In this document: one piece after another, positions 10,792 through 20,557 of the stretch
Position numbering within the stretch: the first letter of the stretch is position 1
Layout: every line of letters starts with the position of its first letter
Assembly (NCBI GenBank): GCA_001574975.1
Contig: KQ965773.1
Coordinates: 109,542-173,541 of the forward strand
DNA from: Gonapodya prolifera JEL478
Taxonomy: Eukaryota > Monoblepharomycota > Monoblepharidomycetes > Monoblepharidales > Gonapodyaceae
Direction of reading: 5' to 3'
Length of the DNA stretch: 64,000 nucleotides
Made by a program: the position numbers and the translations under genes
The notes under the pieces: generated by a model
Databases searched by the model: none
What the model saw: only the letters and a program-made list of their open reading frames with translations
What the model was told of the DNA's origin: nothing

Positions 10792-11229
10792 TCACTTTTG
10801 GGCAAATCCACCTACGAGGTAACTTGGGAAATCCGCATGCCCCCCTTCTCCCGAGAGATTTCTGATCACCTCAAAAATTTCCAAGTTACCTCGGAGGCGG
10901 ACGCGGAAACGATTCGGGACCGTTGTGGGAGGCGAGCGAAGACGCGCGGAGGGTGGAGGGGGACTGCGGTCAAGAGGCGGGAAAAAAGCCTGAACCAGTG
11001 TAGCCACGCCGCTGCCCAGGCCTTGAGAGAGCCCAGAAAAGAGTCTGATTCTGTTGAGATCTCGACTGCTCACTACACTGCGCTACCGCAATCCACGCCC
11101 ACAAGGACAGTGTCGCTTCACGTCAGCTGGGCGCTGGCAAGTGGCACCACGTCACAGGCCGTTGGATGAATCAGCTCCAGCGAGGAGTGCAAGAACCGCG
11201 AGAAGACGCAGGGAAAGAGCGTTGTGCAT
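10792..11229 (-). CDS. Possible small secreted protein, two exons
   Basis: On the minus strand, ATG at 11229 opens MHNALSLRLLAVLALLAGA, a textbook signal peptide, followed by DSSNGL. A GTGACG donor and a CAACAG acceptor then join in frame to a second open exon that ends at 10792 (IRLFSGLSQGLGSG ... FPSYLVGGFAQK). The mature part would be about 90 residues, Pro/Arg-rich in the middle and without cysteine pairs. Unknown family. The donor is not optimal and there is no second line of evidence, so this is a candidate only. An inverted repeat lies within the second exon. Confidence 0.35.
10815..10893. repeat. Inverted repeat (hairpin)
   Basis: Left arm 10815-10832 (CGAGGTAACTTGG, one bulged G, then AAAT) is the reverse complement of 10877-10893 (ATTTCCAAGTTACCTCG). 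The 13-bp core is perfect and the spacer is about 44 bp. It could fold as a stem-loop in DNA or RNA. No terminal-repeat element or target duplication was seen around it. Confidence 0.7.
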
Positions 11230-11637
11230 ACTGTTACTGTCAGGTTTTAGAGGGAGGAGATGTGCCTTTTATGTGATTCGGAATGCGCTCAGAGTTTTTC
11301 ATCACCCCCATAAAGAGGAGACATGTGCCCTGTCACCTAAATGAGTACATCAAACAATTATCAGGTGTGGAGAGCTTTGCAGGCTGCACCACGTCATTTT
11401 TACACTGTTTGGAGAAAATCATCAATTGTTCCGAGAGGCCAGTGTGTCTCACCATCTCCAGGTTTCGACAACTCAGGCGAATTGACACGCATGCATGGAA
11501 CTGGCGATGAACCATCCAATTAAGGCTGTTTCTTGAAATACATGCGTGAGGTGGCAGCATTGCATACAATATTGTTTATCCCATCATAAAGGGCATCCGT
11601 CCGGCGGGTGGCCTTCTCACTCCCGAGTGATTCGAAA

Positions 11638-13932
11638 ATGCCCCGCTACGTGATCCACTTTGCCCAATTCCACACGCAATTCCGCATCGCCGAGCTTCTC
11701 TCCTTGGCCCACCTCGAGGCCGTCCAAGGGTTCAAGATCCTGCACGACGATCCGGACGGTGAAGCGCTCAAGGTCAGTGCGTGCTGCTCGCTGATGCACA
11801 GATTGGGGATCGTTAGACTGATGCATTGTTTTCCGTGCTCGCCACTCGTCGCCTCGTCGCCGCGAATCGCCAAAAACCGCTCGCTCGATGTGAAACAGTC
11901 ACCCTACCTGATCGTAGAAGCATCCACCGACGAGGACGCCGCGAAGCTCATTCGGCGGTCCATTCTGGCAAAGTACGTTCCGTTTTCTTCCTCTCAGCTG
12001 CGAATCGTATCGCGGGAGTGACACATCCCTATCCACCGTACCGTACCACTGCTTCACCAAGAGAAATCATCGCGCTGTGGGACCACGCCGACTCGTACGA
12101 AGACCTACACGCCACCATCCAAGAAACGCTTGCGCGTCACTCCAGTTCTCCAACCTCCACCTCCGTCGAACCACCAACTGCACCCACCCACGATGACACG
12201 GGCCCTCCCCCAAACCCATGCCCCTACATCCTCCCACCCACGACCTCGTTCCGGTACATGATCCGCACCTACAACTCCACACGCACACAGTCGCAAAAAG
12301 TCAGCCTCGTGAACTCCTTTGCCTACCTCGGATGGAAGGGTCCCATCATCCTCACCGACGCCGCCGAGGTGTCCGTGGTCCTGCTTGAAGAGTGGGGCGC
12401 CAAGGTCGCGTCGCATTTGGGTTCGAATCACGGGGACCACCCGTTCCTGCACGTGTACATGGGCAGGCTCGTTGGTGGGTCGGCGAGGCATTTGACGACC
12501 ACGTTCGATCTCAAGAAGAGGGGATATTTGGGCACGACCACGATGGACGCGGAGTTGTCGCTAATTATGGCGAATTTGGCGCTGGTGCGTGCGGTGGTGG
12601 GGGTTGTTGGGTTGCTGTTGGGGTGGGTCGGCGAGGACAGGTGGACACGTCATCAGTGAAATGACGAGTGGAGAGTCAATGCGTTATGATGTCTGACCGC
12701 CGTCACGGCTGGATGCGGATGTTTTTCTACCCAACAAATTCACCCACCTTCATCCCTCACCCATTTCCGTCATCCCCCCTCGCCACCAGGCCCGCCCCGG
12801 CACACTCGTGTACGACCCCTTCGTAGGCACCGGCTCGTTCCTGTTCACGTGCTCCCACTTTGGTGCATACACGGTCGGGTCCGACATTGACGGGCGGCAG
12901 ATAAGGGGCAAGACGTTGGGGCGGGACAATGCCTCCCCTGCTTCCACTTCGCCTGAACCTGCACCCGGAGCCGCCAGCAGCACACCTACGACAAACACAT
13001 CGAAGACCGCTCCCACACCCAAACCCAAACAATGGCGGCGCAACCTGATCATGANGCCCTCCCTCGCCGAGGTCCTTTCTGGGATGGACCCGCGCGTCGC
13101 GGAGCTNTGCGTGGACACCAACGCCCGCCAGTATGGCGTGACGGGGCGGATTGTGGATACGCTGATTTTCGATATCGGTGGGTGGTTGCGACCCGGTTTT
13201 GGGTGGGGGTGGTAATTGTGCGAATTGACGCTCGGGTGTGTGCGGGTAGTGCGGAGTCCCTGGCGGGCGGGGTTCGAGGAGGTGTTTGATGCGATCGTGA
13301 CGGATGTGAGTTTGCTCAATGGGACTTGCTGGCGCAAGGCCCCGCACTGTTCGAGAATCTAACATGAACCTGTGCACCCACAATAGCCACCGTACGGCGT
13401 CCGAGCAGGCGCCAAACGGATTTTGGGGCAGGCATCCGCATCTCCGGTTCCCTCTAAATCTTCCACGGCTGCTCCTGCTCCAACCACAACCTACCCAACA
13501 ACGGAAGCCTACGACATCGCCGACGTGCTCACCGACCTGACCCGCCTCGCCGCGCGCATGCTGGTGCCCGGTGGGAGGTTGGTCGTGTGGGTGCCTGAGA
13601 TGCAAGAGCAAGAGCAGGACGCGACTGGTGCGGGAAAGGGGAACGGGGAGGACCAGGGCGGCGGCATGTTTGGTGAGACACCTGGAGCGTCCAGCATGAC
13701 CATCCTCCGGACCGTCATCGCGTCCTACCCGCTGCGGATCCTGCACGAGTGCGCGCAGGAGTATACGAAATGGCGTAGGGTGCTTGTGGTGGTGGAGAAA
13801 GTAGGGGCGGTGGGGGATGTTGGTGCCGGGGCCGGGGGTGGGGGGAGTGGACGGGAGGAGCGAGAAGAGGGAGGGATGGGAAATGCAGGGGTGGGACAGA
13901 AAGTGGGGTTCAGGGAGCGGTATTTCCGGTGA
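11638..13932 (+). CDS. TRM11: tRNA (guanine-10-N2)-methyltransferase, TRM11 catalytic subunit
   Basis: TRM11 with TRM112 makes N2-methylguanosine at position 10 of tRNAs in the cytosol. ATG at 11638 (MPRYVIHFAQFHTQFRIAEL) starts the THUMP-like N-terminal domain. Introns follow near 11774, 11970 and at 12585-12789, with two more near 13173 and 13307, all GT..AG. The joined frame gives SILAKEIIALWDHADSYEDL, FDLKKRGYLGTTTMDAELS, the SAM-binding motif LVYDPFVGTGSFL, DIVRSPWRAGFEEVFDAIV, then the catalytic DPPYGVRAGAKR (motif IV) and LTRLAARMLVPGGRLVVWVP. It stops at 13932. Two N bases fall in coding sequence: one at 13055 makes an unknown residue and one at 13107 is in CTN, which is Leu in any case. 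A Gly/Ala-rich insertion (about 60 residues) lies after motif I, and a Gly/Glu-rich tail precedes the last motif. Confidence 0.92.
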
Positions 13933-14794
13933 GCTGTACCGTACCGTACCGTACCATGGACAAGTATGAGAGTGGGCAGTCTGCCGCGCGTTGGTGAGGT
14001 CGGTCGTGTCTGGCTGCCTGGCTGCTGGCATCTCGATATGTCATACACGTAGGGCACTGCCAATGCCCTTGTTTGTACATGCGAAAGGGGTGGTAGGAAT
14101 CTCGCCCACTTCCGGAGCATTCGGCAAGGGCAATGGCGGTTCCGTCTTGCGGATTGGCTCGTCGCCGCGGGGTGTAAATAAAATGCCAGTATTATACTTC
14201 TGCCGTTCACTGTGCAGAAAAAAACACGTTGGCTGATGGTGCCCCATTATTTGGACTCTGAGACGACATGACACCTGGACAGCACCCAGCGACAAAAATG
14301 GGCTTCCCACTCACCCGTCCCCATGGAAAACTAAGCAATAGTTTTAAATAATTGTGGGGCCCATCATCCAAAAAGCAGAACTACAGCACCCAGTATTCCC
14401 AACTGATCTCTCACGCTATTATTGACTTCGCTGTCGCGGGCTTCGCTGTGCTGATCAGAGGGGGATCAGGCCAAGCACGTGGTCCATCGCAAAAATAAAA
14501 AGTTTTAGAAAAAAGACCCTGGGCGTGCTCAATCTCATGACAATGGTTTCCTTGTTTTTCCATGTTTGGCCCATCATCCCCTCCATCCCTCTTGGCCTCG
14601 GTCCATGGTGTTCGAAATGTAGCCGGCACATACAGAAAATGATTGAGTCGAAGATGAAGAACAAAAATAAACTAATAGCTTATCAAACTACGTTTGTTGA
14701 CATGGTTAATGATAATGTATGTCCAGCAGAATATTTCAACACAATGGCCATCTGGAGTTGTCGGGTAAATACTTGGACACTGACAAAATTCCAC
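13933..14794. other. Intergenic region with GTACC microsatellite
   Basis: Just after the TRM11 stop are four perfect GTACC units (13936-13955). The remainder is AT-rich (14320-14540) with several short frames and no recognisable product. The block ggcccatcatcc occurs at about 14359 and 14569. Confidence 0.5.
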
Positions 14795-15091
14795 ATGTCA
14801 GCTGCCGCGGTCACCCTCGCATGTCTCCTGCTTGACAATGACCTGACCTTTGCTGTCTCTATTGAACCGTCTGCGTTGGTGGACTTCCTCAAGAGAGCCA
14901 TCAAGGAGGTACTCACCCCAAAGTTATCTGACATCGCAGCAAGCAACCTTGCTCTCTGGAAAGTGAACGCGCCATACACTGCAAGAGCTTCCATCACGGA
15001 AGAGACCTTGAAGGAAGAGGACTTTATGGAACCACTGGAACTAATCTCTGAGTACTTTCAACCACCCTTTCTCTGAAGCACATTCACGTCG
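14795..15091 (+). pseudogene. Crinkler (CRN)-type N-terminal ubiquitin-like domain, frameshifted
   Basis: ATG at 14795 (MSAAAVTLACLLLDNDLTF) opens 93 residues with the Crinkler N-terminal pattern: a hydrophobic strand followed by D/N-D, then PSALVDFLKRAIKE, the diagnostic LALWKV (here LALWKVNAP), LISEYFQPP, and finally KHIHVVV. The last motif is in the +1 frame (starting near 15070) relative to the stop at 15076, so a single-base indel separates the body of the domain from its closing strand. Known: CRN N-terminal domains are found in oomycetes, chytrids and other fungi ahead of diverse C-terminal effector or nuclease-like domains. Here no clear C-terminal domain follows, although 15165-15335 is open and reads like a helical protein. 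Call: truncated or decayed Crinkler. A sequencing error at the frameshift cannot be excluded. Confidence 0.65.
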
Positions 15092-15909
15092 TTGTCTGTT
15101 GACCGCAAGGTGCCTCAGTGCTTTCTTCTGCTTAAAGACTGATCTCATCATGGTATGGTATTCATATCCCAGATGTTCCACAGAAGAGGGTCGGAATCAA
15201 GCCTGATGATCTTGCTGACCGAGTAGTGAAAAGATTACAGGAAGAGAATGAGGAGAGAGTATCTTCATATGCGGCATTGAAAGTCTTGCCTGCAGTGATG
15301 CAAAAAGCAATCCAGCACTTAAATCTGATGGTACATCCTGTGAGTTTGCTTGATCATGCTGCACAGGGCACTTGAATTGGATAGTTCCAACTCCCTCTCG
15401 ACGTACTCCTAATAGGCATGATTGTCGTACACTTTTGCAACAAAAGAGCCGTGGATGAAAAAGCTAGGTGGCATTGTAAGTGCCATGGCATTGTATCTTC
15501 CAGAGACCTTGTCCGCTTGAAAAGTGGAGCTTTTGTGAATGCATTGATTGCTGGAAGATTGAAGTGTAATACACGTTATGGATCACCTGAAATAAAAATA
15601 CATTCCATGACAATCGGCCCAGTACTCATGACATTTGGGCATTTCAGTATCCTGTTCAGACGGGAAGCAGCACTTTTCCGCGCAAATGGCCGACGCTGCA
15701 GTTAAAATCAAAATTTGGCACTAGGTTCAAATTTTAGTATAAAACAAAAAGGATTTTCAAATCACGTCGCTCGCCGGAGCCCCTTATTCGTTCATAAATT
15801 GGTTTGACAACGCCATAATCACTCTCTGAGTCCGCCAGTCGCCGTCTGTGCCACCAGTCACTCACCACATCTTTGGAGACGCTCGACGTGATGGCGGGGT
15901 GCAGGTGCG
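15092..15909. other. Gap with open helical remnant
   Basis: The stretch 15171-15338 encodes, in one frame, a Lys/Glu/Arg-rich helical segment (DDLADRVVKRLQEENEERV) that may be what remains of the C-terminal part of the Crinkler gene. 15418-15705 is another open frame without recognisable motifs. Otherwise nothing was seen. Confidence 0.35.
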
Positions 15910-16164
15910 GTGGCACGGGAAGTTGGAGAGGTTGCCCCTCCTGTACGTTTCTGTGCACATGCCGCACGGGTTTGGGGGCACAACACGGAAATGAAATTCC
16001 AACGCCAAGGAGCGTCCAAGGATACACACAAAGCGGAGTTGTTTGCACAAATAATTCGGTATTTTGAGGTTGTGGAACGACTTGACGGACCAACTTTTCC
16101 CGGTTATCTTGGCGTGGTGGTGGCGCCCACTGCAGAGCAGATGAGTCCAGATGCCCTGGAATAA
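15910..16164 (+). pseudogene. Possible fragment of YebC/TACO1-family translational activator
   Basis: One frame contains WGHNTEMKFQRQGASKD followed by THKAELFAQIIR. This resembles the start of YebC/PmpR/TACO1 proteins (typically GHNKWxKIKxKKGAxD..., then LFxKLxRE). A further short match, AEQMSPDALE, lies after a GT..AG stretch and recalls the family's later MPKDNIE segment. The rest of the ~250-residue protein was not found downstream before the next gene at 16409. I therefore read it as a truncated or decayed copy. Weak similarity by eye; it could be a chance match. Confidence 0.35.
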
Positions 16165-16408
16165 ACTCGATACAACTAACTAATCTAGTACTCGTGACTG
16201 TCTATTTTCCAGAGTCTCCACCGCTCTCTTGGCAGGAAAGTTGACATGGCCGCACGGAGATGTGCCCTGGCCGCCGGTGAGGCGCACCTAGTGATCACAG
16301 GCGATCAGGTACTTTTAACTTTGGATCCGTAAAACGCCGCATAGAACTCACTTAACAGGTACCACTCTCTTGCTCTTTCCACTCTCCACGAACCGCCATC
16401 CCCCCGCG

Positions 16409-17335
16409 ATGGTCCCCTCCCGCCTTCTCCTGTCTGGCATCGCAGCCACCCTCGCGCTCAATCTCCTCGTGGCCCCCGCCACCGCATTCTCCAACGGAGG
16501 CCTCATCCCGTCATACATCTGCGACCTCGTCGACCAGGCGGCGGGCTCGCCCAAATCTCTCGGCCAAATCGTGCCCCAGCTCGTAGAGGGTGACGACGCC
16601 ATGCAGAAAGTCGCCGGGTACCACTTCCACTTCATGGCTCCTTACGCTGCGCTCGACCTGTGCACCATCAATGTCGTTAGTGGGGCGGCCGTCACGCCCA
16701 CCACTGTGTTCCAGCTGGCCACCAAGAACACCAGTCATATCGTCGTCGGCATGATCCTCTGGGTCCAGAGCAACGCTGCCGCCCAGCCAGTCCAAGTTGG
16801 CACCTTTACCAACCCGGGCGTCAACATGATCCCATACCCGTGGCGCGGGTGCGGCAAGCCCAACGCAACCATTGTTCATTCGCAAGCGCTGGACGAGGAT
16901 GGGAACCCGACTCCCAACCTGTCCACGCTCATGACGTGGTCCATGGGTGCGGACAAAGTCACCACACCCACAGTCACAGTTCGCGGCGTGTGTGCCGTGA
17001 TGGGACCTGATGGGACCCAGGGCGGGTACGGCCCGTTCTCGGTCGAGCTTCCAGTGAATGCGGCGGCGATGGGGATGAAGACAACGGCGGCGATGAACCA
17101 AGCAAAGACAAGTGCGGCGACGATGAAGCAAGTGAAGACCAAAGCACAAAAGGTATGTCGAAGCTCCTTTCTCTTCAAAGGCCTCTTGCGAACCTTGTTG
17201 CTAACGTCACGTTGTCCACCTGCTCGCATCCAGACCAAGAAAACCAAAGCGACAAAACCCGCCGCTGCTGCCACACAAGCCGCTGTCGCCACACAGGCCG
17301 CCACCGCTGGTGCTACTTGCGTGCCGGTTGCCTGA
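16409..17335 (+). CDS. Secreted protein with Ala/Thr/Lys-rich tail
   Basis: ATG at 16409 opens MVPSRLLLSGIAATLALNLL followed by VAPATAFS, a strong signal peptide with a likely cut after ATA. One intron (17153-17233, GTATGT..CAG, 81 bp) precedes a short final exon ending at 17335. The mature part is about 225 residues of beta-type sequence with Cys in YICDLV, LDLCTIN, RGCGKPN and VRGVCAV. N-glycosylation sites are KNTS and NAT. The pattern HFHFMAP ... VGTFTNPG ... TLMTWSMG is faintly like Reeler-type secreted domains, but I cannot confirm this. The C-terminal 60 residues are low-complexity (MNQAKTSAATMKQ, then Ala/Thr repeats) and end in CVPVA. Family unknown; secretion is well supported. Confidence 0.75.
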   Translation: MVPSRLLLSGIAATLALNLLVAPATAFSNGGLIPSYICDLVDQAAGSPKSLGQIVPQLVEGDDAMQKVAGYHFHFMAPYAALDLCTINVVSGAAVTPTTVFQLATKNTSHIVVGMILWVQSNAAAQPVQVGTFTNPGVNMIPYPWRGCGKPNATIVHSQALDEDGNPTPNLSTLMTWSMGADKVTTPTVTVRGVCAVMGPDGTQGGYGPFSVELPVNAAAMGMKTTAAMNQAKTSAATMKQVKTKAQKVCRSSFLFKGLLRTLLLTSRCPPARIQTKKTKATKPAAAATQAAVATQAATAGATCVPVA

Positions 17336-17812
17336 AACTCTTGTTCTCTGCGCTGCGCTGCATTATCTATTCGCAAATCGCATGAACGTTTTGTAGCCAC
17401 GAAATGATTATACCCTGTCGGCTGTCGCTGGCGGCAGTCTGCAACTGTACATACGATCTGAATTCTGATGTACCCATGCAAAATTGAAAAATCACTTTTT
17501 GGGTCTCCCTGTGAGCTTCATGAGGTCGTGTCTGTGTATGCATGTATCTGGATGACTTCAAGGTCACATCTACCACTGTTGGGATGAGAATCGAACGGGA
17601 TCGACATGGTGGAAGAGCGGCGGTTGAGCACTTGGATGCAAGACTTGCCCAACAGGTGAAGGCCCACACAGTGCGCACTCTCCAAAGATGAGAATGAAAC
17701 AGAATGCAACTGCATTTCAAAATCAGATCATAAACTAATTCAGAAAATGGTGACAAAAATACAAGAGTAGACGAAGAATAAGAATCCAAAACCAATCAGT
17801 TCACATTAGTTC
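17336..17812. other. 3' intergenic region
   Basis: Between the secreted-protein stop (+) and the Ro60 fragment stop (-); both genes end here. No coding frame is supported. A B-box-like string at about 17589-17600 was considered for a tRNA and rejected. Confidence 0.4.
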
Positions 17813-18190
17813 TCACATGATTCCTCCCACAAACTCTCCCATCACCTCCAGCGCACCGGCATCCTCTGGGTCTGGGATCATGAACTTTGTTGCTGTCATC
17901 CCAACGACAACCAACTTGGCGTCCCTGTTGACCCTCTTGCGGTACTGAGCAAGCACCTGCTTTGGGTGAAGCATTCCGTAATACGTCTCGCAGTCCGTGT
18001 ACACCACAAACACGTCCACCACAATCTTGTTCTGAAGCGCATAGACCATTGGGAGCACGCAGACTGTGCCCCCGAACAAAAGGCGTGATGTTTTGTGCAC
18101 AACAGTATCAAGCCAATTGTTGCGCAAGATGTCCAGGCAGGTAAAGTTGTGTGTGAACCCAAAGAAGTGGCATGTCTCACAGCCCCAGCA
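17813..18190 (-). pseudogene. Ro60 (SS-A/TROVE) C-terminal vWA-like domain fragment
   Basis: Minus-strand frame ending at 17813. It carries the hallmark C-terminal half of Ro60: CHFFGFTHNFTCLDI, LDTVVHKTSRLLFGGT, LQNKIVVDVFVVYTDCETYY, LHPKQVLAQYRKR, AKLVVVGMTATKFMIPDPED. Known: Ro60 binds Y RNAs and misfolded RNAs through a ring of HEAT repeats closed by this vWA domain. The HEAT-repeat (TROVE) portion and the MIDAS DxSGS loop are absent. Directly upstream in the same frame is the C-terminus of a cytochrome P450 (EGTWPKLPRVS). Either two truncated genes abut, or this is a chimera. The vWA part itself has no internal stop. Recognition is strong; the status as fragment is inferred from the missing N-terminus. 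Confidence 0.75.
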
Positions 18191-19971
18191 TGATGTATAG
18201 ACACAAAGAGAACTCACCGAAACTCTTGGCAATTTCGGCCACGTTCCCTCCACGAGTTCGACATTGTAGCGTCACACAATGAGGCTTATCGCAAGCTTGA
18301 TCACCGCACTTGCAAACCACGCGCCAGCGCACTTTTGGAAACAGTCTCGTCATGAGAACATCCGCGGCAAGAGAATGATTCTAAGCGCTCACCGGGTGCT
18401 TTCCCAGCCCCCACACCGCGAGGTTATAATTTGCATGATGCCCTCCCTCGACAAGTCTGATCTGCTTGGACGAATCCAAGTCAAAAACTTTCCCGCCTTT
18501 GGGGAGCGTGCGGTCTGGGTTGAAGTTCCACGATCCTCGTCATGGATCCCTTCGTGCACATGTAGTGTCGTGTGGGGGAATATGCACAGGGACCCGGCGG
18601 GGATGACGTGTTGTCAATCTGCACGTCCTCGAGTACGGCCCTTGTGCGTGGCGAGTGTTGACTCGTGGTCAGCTTTTGGGGAATTGTGGAAATCACGTTG
18701 ATCACTCACCTGAACGATGTAAATGAAACCGTTGCCAGCCAAATGTTCTCCGCAATCATACAGTCAGGAAGTCCCATGTCGGCGAGATCTTTCATGGTTG
18801 GAGTGACTTGGTCTGTGGGAATTGAGCGACCCCCGAGCACGGCATCTTGCTAGTCAAGAACGCGTTTGGCAAGGATTGGGTCAGACCCAATTCTTAGGAG
18901 GAGCCAGGCGATGGAGGCTTGAGTGTTGACCTGCATTTTGAGAAGGGCGTGGAGAGAAGTGGGGTGGTGAGAGAAACCAAAGACCGACTCGAATTGCAAA
19001 CGTCATCGGCAACATACCAACCTGGGCAGCAAGTATCAACCCCAAAACTTTCCGCATGACTTCATAAAAATCAACGTTCCCATCCTTGCCCAACAACGTG
19101 TCCGCAACACTGATCAATGGATCGTACCCTGTTTTCCCATCGTAGCTCTCCTTGCCCTCCGATCCACAGTTGCAGTGCCAAAGAGATCTGCCCACTCCTG
19201 GTAGTTCTGCTTCGTCTCCGCAATAAGGGCTGCATTGTCGTACCACATTCATGCGCTCTGCATGAGCACCTGCGGGTCCAGCTTGGGTAGCATGTCTTTG
19301 AGGTGTTTGTGCTGTGGAGTCGTTGAGTCAATGCCGATGAATTATTGAAAGCCGATGTCGAGCGTGAGGTCTCAGGCTTTGGCGAATAGGTCGGGAATGA
19401 CTGAAGCGGAAAGCGCGTATCAGAAGGTGTACTACATTACAGTGCTCAGTGTTTCATTCTCCAACTTACATCCCTGCGACCACGGCTCGCTCGCGAGTCT
19501 CTACAGAATCGTCTTCTCCACATCGTTGACAAACGTCGGCGAGGCAATTGGCTTCACCGCGACATCCGAGACATACTTCTTGTCTGCGTTACCATTCGGA
19601 CTGAAATCGCCAAGAACAATGTTGGACCCTTCCCACAGAACCAGCTGTTTTGACGTGTGATAGAAGTGAGATTTTTCTGGACCCATGATAATGTAGACTT
19701 TTGCCCATGAAGGGCACCTTTGGCTGTCGTCTATTGGCGTCCAGTGAATCTCGCGTGACAAGCACAAGCGTCTGGCCAGTGAGAGACAGTCCTCCAGAAC
19801 ATCAAAACTCCCATATGCTTCACGAATCTTGTTCCACAAGACCTTTGGCTGGAAAACTAGCAGAAGCAACCAATGGAGGAGGTATACTTGCGGCGGCCCC
19901 TCGTGTTTCCGAAACAGACTCAGGAAGAGAACAGCGGCAAAAAACGCCGAGATTGTTGCGAATGAAATCAT
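18191..19971 (-). pseudogene. Cytochrome P450, decayed
   Basis: Minus strand. ATG at 19971 opens a membrane anchor (MISFATISAFFAAVLFLSLF) and continues KVLWNKIREAYGS ... KVYIIMGPEKSHF, as in P450 N-termini. Further exons give LGLILAAQVNTQASIAWLLL (I-helix region), then VIPAGSLCIFPHTTLHVHEG, WNFNPDRTLPKGGKVF, NLAVWGLGKHP and, after an intron, the heme-ligand exon CAGAWFASAVIKLAISLIV and RYNVELVEGTWPKLP. Damage seen: a TGA at 18272-18274 inside the last helix, a frameshift between HEGIHDED and WNFNPDR (about 18520-18545), and another stop near 19250. The heme Cys is present. P450s oxidise lipids or small molecules at the ER. With several lesions this is probably dead, unless the assembly has errors. 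Its 3' end runs into the Ro60 fragment. Confidence 0.7.
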
Positions 19972-20557
19972 TGAGACTCTGGTGATTTGGCGGGGAGATG
20001 GACGATCGTTGGCGCGGGATCGCAGCCAGGCACCTCAAACCCGAAGAAGCCGGCAGCGCCACGATCGGCGCACCCTGTACAGCGTCTCGTTGAGGCTCTC
20101 GATTGAGCATTGTATAAACTATCTTTACTTTACTTGATGCGTCGCCGCATTCCTTTATACGCCCGCAGACGGAACGTCGATCCCTTTTTGGGGTGTGAGG
20201 GAGGAGCTGCACGATGCGTCACTTGGAACTCAACTGCTCACGAGTCTGGCATGCTGGTGAGACACCGCGCGAGGCCTTGGCCTTCGCGGTGAGATGGAAA
20301 AGCGAAGTGCAACATTGCATCGCTCTCCGCAACCGGAGTGCGCAGCCCATCACCAACAGCCTCAGCCTCAACCCGCACGATTTTGCGTGGCATATCTCGT
20401 CGGCGTCTTCAGTCTCCTCCTCCGCACCCGCAACCGCCTGAAATCTTCCAACGTTGATTAGGCATCCGCGGATGACCACAGCAAGCGCGGATTCAAGCTC
20501 TTGGCTCATAAAACCAGCCATGGAGCAGCCGAAAACAGCTATCTCACAATCACAGCC
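19972..20557. other. Divergent intergenic region
   Basis: Separates the P450 start (-) from the dehydrogenase start (+). Contains only short frames in skewed composition. Presumed promoter DNA for both. Confidence 0.4.

Noticed and set aside
12757-14031. 424-codon minus-strand frame
   Set aside because: Antisense to TRM11 exons in GC-rich DNA; composition is Pro/His/Arg-rich and both N bases fall in it. TRM11 on the plus strand has catalytic motifs.
16511-17149. 212-codon minus-strand frame
   Set aside because: Antisense to the secreted protein at 16409; no start context or motif.
17500-17660. Possible tRNA (GTTCGATTC-like B box on the minus strand)
   Set aside because: No A box at the right distance and no cloverleaf could be drawn.
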